This document shows positions 1 to 5,532 of a stretch of 24,052 bases of DNA, piece after piece; the stretch's first letter is position 1; each line of letters begins with the position of its first letter. Position numbers and translations under genes: made by a program. Source of the stretch: a virus; IMG/VR virus record IMGVR_UViG_3300011116_000462, positions 1-24,052 of that record; one strand, written 5' to 3'. The notes beneath the pieces were generated by a model. That model did not search any database. It saw nothing but the letters and a program-made list of their open reading frames with translations, and was not told the DNA's origin.

Positions 1-216
1 CACACGTTCGTCAGCCTCTGCCTGCACTCGGGCATGACGATCCCCGAAGTCAGCCAGGCCGTCGGTCACGCGAACGCGACGATGACGCTGAACCGGTACG
101 CGCACGTGTACGCCGAGTCGCAGCACGCTACGCGCCAGACGCTCGATGAGGCCATCCGGGCTGTACGAACTCGGCGAGCGGCGAAGCGTCGACACGCGGA
201 GCCCGCTCTGGCTTAG
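1..216 (+). CDS. int: Tyrosine integrase, C-terminal fragment (cut by window edge)
   Basis: This is the last 71 codons of a tyrosine recombinase open at the left edge of the window. The visible part begins with HTFVSLCLHSG, which matches the segment that follows the second catalytic Arg in RHTFAS-type integrases. It continues with VGHANATMTLNRYAHVY, which holds the conserved His of the LGH motif and the nucleophilic Tyr in NRYAH. The protein would catalyse integration of the phage into the host chromosome and, with an excisionase, its excision. The first catalytic Arg and the N-terminal domains lie outside the window. The last 89 nt overlap tail-to-tail with the excisionase-like gene on the other strand. 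The family is clear; the integration site cannot be seen here. Confidence 0.9.
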   Translation, partial: HTFVSLCLHSGMTIPEVSQAVGHANATMTLNRYAHVYAESQHATRQTLDEAIRAVRTRRAAKRRHAEPALA

Positions 217-370
217 GCGCGCGCGCCGGCGCGATCTCGGTCGCGTCGACGCGATACACGCTCCCGATCCGGACGGCGCTGATGTCGCCGCGTCGGATCG
301 CGCGGCGGATCGTCTCCGGATGAACACGCAGCTGCGTCGCGGCCTCTTCGACGGTCAGCAGGCTCGTCAT
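128..370 (-). CDS. xis: Excisionase-like HTH protein (MerR/HTH_17 type)
   Basis: The 80-residue protein starts MTSLLTVEEAATQLRVHP and continues ETIRRAIRRGDISAVRIGS. This is the compact winged helix of excisionases and helix_turn_helix_17 proteins, covering about residues 3-46, followed by a Pro/Arg-rich tail. A longer in-frame ORF reaches 451, but the domain begins at the ATG at 370. That ATG overlaps the TGA of the upstream nuclease gene (ATGA), so the two are probably translated in a coupled way. Position beside the integrase supports a role as recombination directionality factor. The 3' 89 nt run antisense to the integrase C-terminus, an unusual tail-to-tail overlap. A plain DNA-binding regulator is the alternative. 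Confidence 0.78.
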   Translation of the reverse strand: MTSLLTVEEAATQLRVHPETIRRAIRRGDISAVRIGSVYRVDATEIAPARAPKPERAPRVDASPLAEFVQPGWPHRASGA

Positions 371-1167
371 GACGAGTACCCCACGCTGCACATCCGGTTC
401 GCGTCGCACGTGGAGCACGCCCACGGGTGCAGGACGCCATCGACGGGCCACTCCTCAAACGGACCACGCTCCTCGTAGAGTCGCTGGATGCGCTCAAGCG
501 TCGCCGACGCGAGACCGAGCGCCTTCCCGCTCACGCGCGCGTCGTACGGCACCGCGAGCGCGGCGCTCGTGATCAGGATCGGCGTCTTCGACTTCACGAG
601 GACGTGCCACTCGACCGGCTTCGGGATCGCGGCCTGGTAGAGCCACGCCTGCACCTTCCACGAGCCCGTCGGGACCGTCACCTTCTTGCTGCTCGTCTTG
701 ACTTCGACGAGCTGCTGCTCGGCTTCGAGATCGACGAACCCGATGATCGGCGTGTCCGAGTCGGCGACGCGGATCTCGATCCGCTTCTCCGTCTCGACGG
801 GCTTGATGTGCGTCGGCCGCTCAGCAGCGTAGACCTCGATCAGCTCGCGTGTCTGCGTGGTGATCTCGTCGACGTCCGCGTGGTCGGCGACGTCGAGGCC
901 GCCGATCAGGCTCGTCGCGGTCTCGATTGCGGAGTCGACGAGCGTCCGCTTCGACGGCTTGTCGTCGCGCAGTCGCGTGTACATGTCCGCGATGCCGGCA
1001 TGGACGCCGCTGCCGACCGCGAGCGCGCTCGTCGCAGGACCACGCGTGCGAAGTAGGTACCGGTGCCGCCACGCTTCGGGACACGTGATCGCGAGCTGCA
1101 GGCTCGAGAAGCTGAAGTGATCCGGCATCGTGCCGGTCTCGAATGCTGGCGCGAGGTTCGTCAGCAT
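367..1167 (-). CDS. Cas4/RecB-type PD-(D/E)XK nuclease with Fe-S cluster cysteines
   Basis: The 266-residue protein has the layout of Cas4/AddB-like nucleases. Cys29 lies in the N-terminal LQLAITCPEAWRHRYL segment and His56 in GSGVHAG. Active-site residues are Asp146 in IGFVDL and Glu155 and Lys157 in LVEVKTSS, with a QxxxY motif (QAWLY) near residue 173. A C-terminal trio, Cys251, Cys254 and Cys260, would complete a 4Fe-4S site with Cys29. Phage members of this family act as exonucleases in replication and recombination. The ATG at 1167 overlaps the upstream stop (TGATG); the longer frame up to 1440 is the shadow of that gene. Met14 (ATG at 1128) is an alternative start. It lies directly behind an SSB-like gene, which fits a recombination pair. 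Confidence 0.85.
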   Translation of the reverse strand: MLTNLAPAFETGTMPDHFSFSSLQLAITCPEAWRHRYLLRTRGPATSALAVGSGVHAGIADMYTRLRDDKPSKRTLVDSAIETATSLIGGLDVADHADVDEITTQTRELIEVYAAERPTHIKPVETEKRIEIRVADSDTPIIGFVDLEAEQQLVEVKTSSKKVTVPTGSWKVQAWLYQAAIPKPVEWHVLVKSKTPILITSAALAVPYDARVSGKALGLASATLERIQRLYEERGPFEEWPVDGVLHPWACSTCDANRMCSVGYSS

Positions 1168-1616
1168 CAGAACGGCAGGTTGTCGTCCATCACCACCGTC
1201 GTCGTCGCCTTCGCCGCCGCGGTCGGAGCGGGCGTCGTCTTGGTGGTTGCGGGATGCTCGAGCGGCTTCGGCTTGATGTCCCACGCCTCGTTGCCGCTCT
1301 TCGTCGTGTACTTCCACAGGTAGATCGGACCACCAGGCTGGCCCGGCGACGCGTTCAGCAGCGCGAGCATGCCGTGCGCGAGGCGCTCGCGATGCTCGGA
1401 ATGCGTGAACGCGAGCAGTCGCGTCTGATCGCGACCCCACGGCTCGGCCTTGATGTGGAACACCGTCTGCGCGCCGTACACGCCATCCGTGTTCGGCTCG
1501 ACGTGGTACACGTACATCGGCGTCTGCTCGAGGTAGAGCTGCTCCTTCTCGCTGGCGGACACGAACGTGCCGCCGCTTGCCTGGTCGAACGCAGTGGTGA
1601 GGTCGATCGCGCTCAC
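1167..1616 (-). CDS. SSB-like protein with acidic DDNLPF tail
   Basis: The 149-residue protein has a beta-rich first two thirds (YVYHVEPNTDGVYGAQTVFH, then IKAEPW). A low-complexity Pro/Thr/Ala/Lys linker follows at about 112-142, and the protein ends MDDNLPF. A flexible linker ending in an acidic Asp-Asp-x-Leu-Pro-Phe tip is the hallmark of single-stranded DNA-binding proteins, whose tip recruits host nucleases and repair proteins. The OB fold itself cannot be confirmed by eye. The GTG start at 1616 has a GGGAG Shine-Dalgarno five bases upstream and overlaps the preceding stop (GTGA); the ORF extension to 1724 is out of context. It is coupled to the Cas4-like nuclease downstream. It may be a functional SSB or a divergent recombination accessory protein. 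Confidence 0.62.
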   Translation of the reverse strand: MSAIDLTTAFDQASGGTFVSASEKEQLYLEQTPMYVYHVEPNTDGVYGAQTVFHIKAEPWGRDQTRLLAFTHSEHRERLAHGMLALLNASPGQPGGPIYLWKYTTKSGNEAWDIKPKPLEHPATTKTTPAPTAAAKATTTVVMDDNLPF

Positions 1617-1777
1617 GTGGTCTCCCTTGTCTCGGCCTTCTTGGCCTGTCGGTGTGCTTCGCGCTCGCGCTTCTTCGCGAGCTTCGTCGCGCCGCGCTCG
1701 AGGCGACGCTTCTTCGCCGGCCACGCGTCCTGCTTGCGGAGCATGGTCTTGCGGTTGTAGTGGCCCCCGTTCGGCAC
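1613..1777 (-). CDS. Small Lys/Arg-rich basic protein
   Basis: A 54-residue protein starts at the GTG at 1777 (MPNGGHYNRKTMLRKQDAWP). The rest is almost entirely Lys, Arg, Glu and Ala (AKKRRLERGATKLAKKRERE), probably one highly charged helix. Its start shares a G with the stop of the upstream gene in a TAGTG overlap, and its stop overlaps the next GTG, so it fits tightly in the operon. An internal ATG at 1744 is possible. The longer frame up to 1915 is a shadow. The charge suggests nucleic-acid binding, but I do not recognise a family. Confidence 0.6.
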   Translation of the reverse strand: MPNGGHYNRKTMLRKQDAWPAKKRRLERGATKLAKKREREAHRQAKKAETRETT

Positions 1778-2118
1778 TAGCGCGTCTCCTGCGACTGGAT
1801 CGTGCGCGTCTCGAGGAACCGGTATCCGAGCTGCGTGATGACCCACCTGCCCGGCGAGCGATTCGGCGCCCACGACGCGTACCCGTGCTTCTTCAGGCAC
1901 ACGCCGAGCGGGCACTTCGGATCGGTCAGGCGGAGCGCGCTGAGACGATTCTCCTGAACGAGATCGTTCAGCGCGTCGCGCAGGTCATCGTCGAGTGGTG
2001 TTGGCGGCTGCGAGCCCCCACGAGTCGCCCGACCAGTGTGGAGGCTCGCAGCCTGATCCGCGCCACCGTCGAGAGGAGGGAACGATGCTGCGCGGAGTGC
2101 GTTGTGTTCGGATTGCAT
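1777..2118 (-). CDS. Hypothetical protein, first gene of the leftward early operon
   Basis: This 113-residue protein is not recognised. The first 45 residues look disordered (Ser, Pro, Gly and Arg rich). The second half, LDDDLRDALNDLVQENRLSA and then KKHGYASWAPNRSPGRWVIT, looks folded and could be a small winged-helix-like domain, but no motif is diagnostic. It begins at an ATG about 30 nt downstream of the predicted start site of a TTGACA/TAGCGT promoter and ends in a TAGTG overlap with the next gene. Being first behind an operator-bearing promoter suggests an early-expressed gene. Confidence 0.6.
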   Translation of the reverse strand: MQSEHNALRAASFPPLDGGADQAASLHTGRATRGGSQPPTPLDDDLRDALNDLVQENRLSALRLTDPKCPLGVCLKKHGYASWAPNRSPGRWVITQLGYRFLETRTIQSQETR

Positions 2119-2156
2119 GACGTGGTTGTCCGCAGTAGGTCGGGGTGTGAGTGCGG

Positions 2157-2186
2157 ACGCTAGTCACGTCATGAGTACCATGTCAA
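2157..2186 (-). promoter_or_regulatory. Early leftward promoter (TTGACA-18-TAGCGT)
   Basis: On the minus strand a consensus -35 box TTGACA (2181-2186) is followed after 18 bp by TAGCGT (2157-2162), which matches the TANNNT -10 form of actinobacteria. The -35 box lies inside the inverted repeat at 2179-2192, so a bound repressor would block it. The predicted start site is near 2150, about 30 nt before the ATG at 2118. The same hexamer pair occurs again at 2651-2679. Confidence 0.55.
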
Positions 2187-2192
2187 GACATG
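2179..2192. promoter_or_regulatory. Inverted-repeat operator CATGTC-AA-GACATG
   Basis: This is a perfect 6+2+6 inverted repeat. Its core TGTCAAGACA recurs exactly at 3166-3175, on the other side of the regulator genes. It covers the -35 box of the leftward early promoter and lies about 65 bp upstream of the repressor gene, the expected place for autoregulation. Assignment to the XRE repressor is inference. Confidence 0.55.
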
Positions 2193-2255
2193 TTGGGGAT
2201 GACGCGGCGGAGGAGCTGATCTACCCCTAGACGCGGCTCCGTCGCTTGTGCTTTG

Positions 2256-2609
2256 ATGCGACGCGTGCCGCGCAGAGAAACAGACCGGACGCTCGCTTTG
2301 CTGATCGGTCAGCGCATCCAGATCGCGCTGCGAATGGCGGATCTCACGCAGACCGACGTCGCGATGATGACCGGCACCGCGCCGAGCATCGTCAATCGCT
2401 GGTGTCGTGGCGCGAGCATGCCGAGCGCCGAGGGCCTCATCAAGCTCTCCTGGAGTCTCGCCGTCTCGACCGACTTCCTTCTTGGTCTGACCGATGAGGG
2501 TCTCCCCACGCTCGAGCCCCCGCGAGATACGCGTGTCGACGAGATGGCGGACGCGTTGGCAGAAGACAGGCCGCCTCGCTCAGCTCGAGCCAGCCGGCGG
2601 CGACCCTGA
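2256..2609 (+). CDS. XRE-family (Cro/CI-type) transcriptional repressor
   Basis: The 117-residue protein carries an HTH_XRE domain at about residues 15-80: LIGQRIQIALRMADLTQTDV, AMMTGTAPSIVNRWCRGASM and LAVSTDFLLGLTDEG. Such proteins bind inverted repeats and control lysogeny. After the domain comes only a short, charged, probably disordered tail, so there is no LexA-like cleavage domain. A TTG sits directly before the ATG (TTGATG). I see no clear Shine-Dalgarno, so the start is uncertain. It is the only rightward gene in the switch region and is flanked by two copies of TGTCAAGACA. An immunity repressor is the most likely role; a Cro-like antagonist is possible. Confidence 0.8.
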   Translation: MRRVPRRETDRTLALLIGQRIQIALRMADLTQTDVAMMTGTAPSIVNRWCRGASMPSAEGLIKLSWSLAVSTDFLLGLTDEGLPTLEPPRDTRVDEMADALAEDRPPRSARASRRRP

Positions 2610-2643
2610 TCGCGAGTCGGTAGATCTGCCGATCCCTCGTCAT
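2440..2643 (-). CDS. Possible small antisense protein behind an early promoter (doubtful)
   Basis: A 67-residue frame starts with MTRDRQIYRLAIRVAAGWLE and continues LSEAACLLPT, a plausible amphipathic helical start, then becomes Arg/Ser/His rich. Its ATG lies 7 nt after a TAGCGT -10 box preceded at 17 bp by TTGACA, which is the geometry of a leaderless transcript. However, 170 nt of it run antisense to the 3' end of the repressor gene, and GC-rich antisense frames often stay open by chance. The promoter is better supported than the protein. I do not recognise a family. Confidence 0.33.
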   Translation of the reverse strand: MTRDRQIYRLAIRVAAGWLELSEAACLLPTRPPSRRHAYLAGARAWGDPHRSDQEGSRSRRRDSRRA

Positions 2644-2650
2644 GCGCGCG

Positions 2651-2679
2651 ACGCTAGACCGCGACGCGACGTTTGTCAA
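2651..2679 (-). promoter_or_regulatory. Second TTGACA-17-TAGCGT promoter, leftward
   Basis: The minus strand shows TTGACA (2674-2679), a 17-bp spacer and TAGCGT (2651-2656), the same boxes as the promoter at 2157-2186. The start site would fall at or just before the ATG at 2643. Transcription would run antisense across the 3' end of the repressor gene, which could interfere with it. Confidence 0.5.
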
Positions 2680-2852
2680 CGATTGTGACGAGTGATCCTG
2701 CGGATCTGCTCGTGCGACACGCCGGCCCGGTCCGCGATCTCGCGCAGCGTCATCCCCGTCGCTCGAGCCGCTCGGATCGCGTCGACAACCTCGCGTTGAG
2801 CAGCGCGCAGCGCGACCACCGCAGCATCGAGCCGATCACCAGCATCCCTCAT
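2676..2852 (-). CDS. Mini helix-turn-helix regulator (58 aa)
   Basis: The protein is MRDAGDRLDAAVVALRAAQR followed by EVVDAIRAARATGMTLREIA and DRAGVSHEQIRRITRHNR. The segment TGMTLREIADRAGVSHEQIR is a textbook helix-turn-helix of the sigma-70 region 4 / resolvase type, preceded by one long helix. The start is the ATG at 2852; the frame continues to 2921 but overlaps the gene upstream. There is no Shine-Dalgarno. A TATCCT box ends 8 nt before the ATG, so a leaderless transcript is possible, and a TCACGTGA palindrome overlaps the start codon. It probably acts as a small regulator in the lysis-lysogeny switch. Confidence 0.75.
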   Translation of the reverse strand: MRDAGDRLDAAVVALRAAQREVVDAIRAARATGMTLREIADRAGVSHEQIRRITRHNR

Positions 2853-2859
2853 CACGTGA
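2852..2859. promoter_or_regulatory. Palindrome TCACGTGA at a regulator start
   Basis: A perfect 8-bp palindrome sits on the start codon of the 58-aa HTH gene. Its half GTCAC is shared with the larger repeat at 3048-3062 and with single sites at 2163-2168 and 2683-2689. It is short, so it could be chance. Confidence 0.3.
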
Positions 2860-2874
2860 CAGGATAGTCGGCGC

Positions 2875-3045
2875 TTAGTGTCGCGACGTGTCGTCGACGA
2901 GCAGCTGCACATCCGCAGCATCGAGATTGAGCTCGCGCGCGATCTCGTCGACGCTCATCCCCTCCGCCAGGCACGCGCGCGCATGGTCGGCGAGATTCGC
3001 GAACGAGTCTCGGACGCGCTTGATCGCCTCATCGCTACTCGTCAT
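2875..3045 (-). CDS. Second mini helix-turn-helix-like protein (56 aa)
   Basis: The protein reads MTSSDEAIKRVRDSFANLAD, HARACLAEGMSVDEIARELN and LDAADVQLLVDDTSRH. The stretch AEGMSVDEIARELNLDAADV has the spacing of a helix-turn-helix and aligns by eye with TGMTLREIADRAGVSHEQIR of the neighbouring 58-aa protein. Both proteins put one helix of about 25 residues before it. The ATG at 3045 lies directly behind the 15-bp inverted repeat at 3048-3062 and has no Shine-Dalgarno. The acidic C-terminus differs from the basic neighbour, so it may be a partner or antagonist rather than a DNA binder; that is inference. Confidence 0.62.
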   Translation of the reverse strand: MTSSDEAIKRVRDSFANLADHARACLAEGMSVDEIARELNLDAADVQLLVDDTSRH

Positions 3046-3047
3046 AG

Positions 3048-3062
3048 GTCACATAATGTGAC
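3048..3062. promoter_or_regulatory. Inverted repeat GTCACAT-A-ATGTGAC
   Basis: Perfect 7+1+7 inverted repeat ending two bases before the start codon of the 56-aa regulator, a position where a bound protein would block transcription or leaderless initiation. The GTCAC half-site recurs in the other spacers of the switch region. Confidence 0.5.
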
Positions 3063-3104
3063 ACACGACTGGGTGCTCGGCGAGGCGAGTCGTCGAGGAG
3101 GGTT

Positions 3105-3137
3105 GAGCGGTCGGCGGGTCGTCAGCGCCGACCGCTC
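3105..3137. terminator. Strong hairpin between late operon and regulator genes
   Basis: Two perfectly complementary 12-nt arms, GAGCGGTCGGCG (3105-3116) and CGCCGACCGCTC (3126-3137), enclose a 9-nt loop. There is no adjacent U-tract on the minus strand; on the plus strand a CTTTTTG run follows 15 nt later. It lies 60 nt beyond the last gene of the late operon and before the regulator genes, so it probably insulates the two, perhaps in both directions. Confidence 0.6.
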
Positions 3138-3164
3138 CTCCTCATCATCCGCTTTTTGACGGTC

Positions 3165-3176
3165 TTGTCAAGACAA
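3165..3176. promoter_or_regulatory. Second TGTCAAGACA operator copy
   Basis: Perfect inverted repeat TTGTC-AA-GACAA sharing the 10-base core with the site at 2179-2192. It lies between the end of the late operon (3200) and the terminator hairpin. I see no convincing -10 box at the right distance in either direction, so it may be an accessory operator rather than a promoter. Confidence 0.45.
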
Positions 3177-3199
3177 CCAAGTAGAAACTCGCAAGCGGA

Positions 3200-4210
3200 T
3201 CAGTCGAGCCAGATGACGTACTCGGCCGTCACGCGACCCGCGACCGGATCGACGAAATGCAATCGCTGACCCGGCCGGCCTCGAGCACCGACGAACTCGC
3301 GCGCATACTCGCTGCCCGACTCCGTCGACGGCGTCACGAACACGCGCCCCCCATTCGCCATCGTCAGCTGCATCACCTGATGAAAGTGGCCCATGTACAT
3401 GTCGTCGAACGGTTCCGTCACGCCCGACGACCACGCGATCGCCTTCCGGCTGATTCCGAACGCGGGCACATTCCCTCCGAAGCTCTTGATCTGATCGCCA
3501 TGCACCAGCAGCGCGCGATACGCGCCGATCTCCGCGATCTCGTACCACCCAGTCGGCTCGTGCCACACAAGCCGATCCGTCGCGGCGAGTCGTTCGCGCG
3601 TGATGCGATACAAGACGCGATCCCAGTTGTCGCCGCGCGGATTATCACCCTTGCGTCCGATCCGCCCATGATTGCCCGCGACCTCGTACACGTCGACGCG
3701 CGCGAAGTCGGCGAGCAGACTACGTAGCGCCTCCTCGATCAACCGGCTCGCGGTGAAGACCTGGCTGAACGCGGTCGAGTCGACCTCGAACGCCTGGCCC
3801 GGAAAGACCGTGATGCCTTCGACCATGTCGCCGCCGAGAAACACGACGATCCGATCGACGGGGTATGCGGCGCGCTGCAGCTCAGCGAGACGCAGCGTCT
3901 TCTCGATCGTGCGCCTGACGCGCTTCTCGCACACGCTCGAGTCGTACGAGTCGGTGTGCTTCCCGAGCTGCCAATCCGTCAGGTGCAGCACGCACGCGTG
4001 CGCGTCACGCTTCTTGGTGACTCGAGGCGCGCGAATCGGCTTCGCAGCGCCTACGATCAGCGCGGCTTCGCGCGCGCCTCGCTCGACCGCGTCGACGAGA
4101 TCCTCCGTCCGATGCTTCGCCGCGGCGAGCTGACGCTGCAACCGCTGACACGTCTTCTCCAGCTCGACGTACCGCTGCTCCGCGTCGAACTCGTTATCGC
4201 TGACAGCCAC
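3200..4210 (-). CDS. Calcineurin-like metallophosphoesterase with N-terminal coiled coil
   Basis: The protein has about 336 residues from the GTG at 4210. An N-terminal coiled coil (about 8-48) precedes the phosphoesterase domain. Its metal-binding motifs run in order: LHLTDWQLGK near 76-83, LGGDM near 125, VAGNHGR near 177, LLVHGDQ near 234 and MGHFH near 273. The first motif has Gln where many family members have the His of DxH. Enzymes of this fold hydrolyse phosphodiesters or phosphomonoesters, including SbcD/Mre11-like nucleases; the substrate is unknown. The frame also opens at 4234 but would then overlap the upstream gene by 41 nt; the 4210 start has GAGG in front. It ends the late operon, downstream of lysis. 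Confidence 0.82.
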   Translation of the reverse strand: MAVSDNEFDAEQRYVELEKTCQRLQRQLAAAKHRTEDLVDAVERGAREAALIVGAAKPIRAPRVTKKRDAHACVLHLTDWQLGKHTDSYDSSVCEKRVRRTIEKTLRLAELQRAAYPVDRIVVFLGGDMVEGITVFPGQAFEVDSTAFSQVFTASRLIEEALRSLLADFARVDVYEVAGNHGRIGRKGDNPRGDNWDRVLYRITRERLAATDRLVWHEPTGWYEIAEIGAYRALLVHGDQIKSFGGNVPAFGISRKAIAWSSGVTEPFDDMYMGHFHQVMQLTMANGGRVFVTPSTESGSEYAREFVGARGRPGQRLHFVDPVAGRVTAEYVIWLD

Positions 4211-4442
4211 ACACGCCTCGCCGATGCGCGCCAATGCTCTTCCCCGTCGGAGTCACCGCGTAGCCGCGACGATTCAGCACGTTCGCGATCGCAACATTCG
4301 TGAACAACGAATCAGCGAGGGCCGCGTCGAGCTCGCCCCGATCCTTCTCGTCGAGGTCGCGGAGGATCTTCCCGATCGGGCACCGATTCTGCTTCCGCGC
4401 AGCCTCTTCGGCTCGGATCTCATCCAGCAGACTCGCCACCAC
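4194..4442 (-). CDS. Small DNA-binding-like protein (82 aa)
   Basis: The protein has a charged N-terminal helix and a core CPIGKILRDLDEKDRGELDA followed by ALADSLFTNVAIANVLNRRG and YAVTPTGKSIGAHRRGVCGC. The part SLFTNVAIANVLNRRGYAVTP, leading into a basic helix (KSIGAHRRG), resembles a helix-turn-helix. Proteins with this NRRGY...HRRG.C pattern are common small genes in actinophages but lack an assigned role, to my knowledge. The GTG start at 4442 is preceded by a strong GAGGAGG Shine-Dalgarno. It lies between the endolysin and the phosphoesterase. Cysteines at CP and VCGC could bind metal; that is speculation. Confidence 0.65.
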   Translation of the reverse strand: MVASLLDEIRAEEAARKQNRCPIGKILRDLDEKDRGELDAALADSLFTNVAIANVLNRRGYAVTPTGKSIGAHRRGVCGCQR

Positions 4443-4464
4443 TCGGCCCTCCTCGTTGAGCTGA

Positions 4465-5286
4465 CTAGGTGATCTCGAACGTGAAGCAGACCTTCGACAG
4501 GTCGGCGTGCACGTTCACTCGGACCGCGTCGCTCGAGTTGCCCTCGACCGTCACGATGCCCTTCTTGCCCGGATCGAACGTCTTTCCGCTCGCGGTCACC
4601 TTCTCGCCAACCTTGCCGAGCGCGATCCCGATGTGCTCGGGCGTCCCCGACCCGTCCCAGCAGAACAGCACCATCGTGCCCTTCTTCAGCGTGTTCTTCG
4701 ACACCGCGCGCGCACCATACGAGCCAGTGCTGGCGATATCACGCAGCGTCGGACAGTAGAGCGCGTTGAAGCGGCCCTGGCGGAGGCCGTACGCGGCCGT
4801 CTTCGAGCCCTCGCAGAGCGCTGCCGTCATCGCGGACTGCGCGCACCACGGCTGTCCCATCCGCACGAGGTACTCGGCGAGACCAAGGTCACGCGACACG
4901 CGCTGCAGCTGCGGCACGACGTTGCTGCCCGCAGGCACCTCGACCCATCGGCCAGGCATCCACCACGACACCATCCGATCCGCGGCTCGAGCACCGACGG
5001 GCTGATTCTTCTGCTGCGCGCGGATCTTCGCGCGAACACGCATCGCACTCGTCGGCTCGGCCTTCCCCGACAGGTACGCGGCGAGGCGCGCGCCGAACGT
5101 CGCCTGGCACTCGGTCGCCTTGTAGCCGAGATCCCACTTCGCCTGCTTCGCCGCAGTCGCCGTCACGGGCCCGAAGTCCGAATCCACATCCTTCTTCGCG
5201 AGGTACCCGTGCTGCGCGAGCAGCTGCTGCGCGGCTTTCACATCCGCACCCTTCATGTGCGGACTGGTGAGCACGAGCGTCTTCAT
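4465..5286 (-). CDS. Endolysin: peptidoglycan-binding domain plus CHAP domain
   Basis: The protein has 273 residues from the ATG at 5286. Residues about 10-70 (GADVKAAQQLLAQHGYLAKK, then DSDFGPVTATAAKQAKWDLG) form a PG_binding_1 repeat that anchors to the wall. Residues about 140-260 are a CHAP amidase/endopeptidase with Cys148 in QPWCAQS, His218 in TPEHIGIALG and the acidic/Asn pair in VEGNSS (248-252). It would cleave peptidoglycan at lysis after the holin opens the membrane. Its ATG overlaps the holin stop (ATGA), so it is coupled to the holin; the frame above 5286 is a shadow. No signal peptide is visible, so holin-dependent export is expected. Confidence 0.9.
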   Translation of the reverse strand: MKTLVLTSPHMKGADVKAAQQLLAQHGYLAKKDVDSDFGPVTATAAKQAKWDLGYKATECQATFGARLAAYLSGKAEPTSAMRVRAKIRAQQKNQPVGARAADRMVSWWMPGRWVEVPAGSNVVPQLQRVSRDLGLAEYLVRMGQPWCAQSAMTAALCEGSKTAAYGLRQGRFNALYCPTLRDIASTGSYGARAVSKNTLKKGTMVLFCWDGSGTPEHIGIALGKVGEKVTASGKTFDPGKKGIVTVEGNSSDAVRVNVHADLSKVCFTFEIT

Positions 5287-5465
5287 GCGACGCGCTGCGG
5301 ATCGACCTTCAGGTATCCGGCGAGGAACGTCACGATGATCGTCACCGCGCCCTGCACCTCGACCGGGACCGTCACGCTCGTGAACGATTCGACGCCCCAG
5401 CACACGAGGCTCGTGATCGCCACGGCCAGCGTCGCCGCCGTCACCTTCGGACTGATACCACTCAT
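5283..5465 (-). CDS. Holin (60 aa, two membrane segments)
   Basis: The protein starts MSGISPKVTAATLAVAITSL and ends with a short charged tail (LKVDPQRVA). Two hydrophobic segments at about 8-27 and 38-53 are linked by SFTSVTVPVEVQ. This is the usual layout of small actinophage holins of the ISPKVTAA type, directly upstream of the endolysin. The ATG at 5465 has an AAGGGAG Shine-Dalgarno 8 nt upstream, which decides the start against the longer frame reaching 5597. It forms the lysis pair with the following endolysin. Confidence 0.82.
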   Translation of the reverse strand: MSGISPKVTAATLAVAITSLVCWGVESFTSVTVPVEVQGAVTIIVTFLAGYLKVDPQRVA

Positions 5466-5514
5466 CCTCGTACTCCCTTCGCGTAGTACAAAAAGCCTAC
5501 CAAGCAGGGGATGA

Positions 5515-5532
5515 CGCTCTAGTACTAGAGCG
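5515..5532. repeat. 18-bp perfect palindrome between the two lysis membrane genes
   Basis: CGCTCTAGTACTAGAGCG is its own reverse complement and contains the stop codon of the upstream membrane-protein gene. The core TAGTACTA occurs two more times at 6311-6333. As RNA it could fold into a hairpin, but the T-run that follows on the minus strand is over 20 nt away, so terminator function is doubtful. Confidence 0.45.

Noticed and set aside
1-216. Attachment site next to the integrase
   Set aside because: The integrase is cut by the window edge and overlaps the excisionase gene, and no duplicated core was found, so no att site can be supported.
5466-5514. Terminator between the two holin-like genes
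   Set aside because: A T-run (GGCTTTTTG) exists, but the palindrome is more than 20 nt away and only a 3-bp stem precedes it directly.
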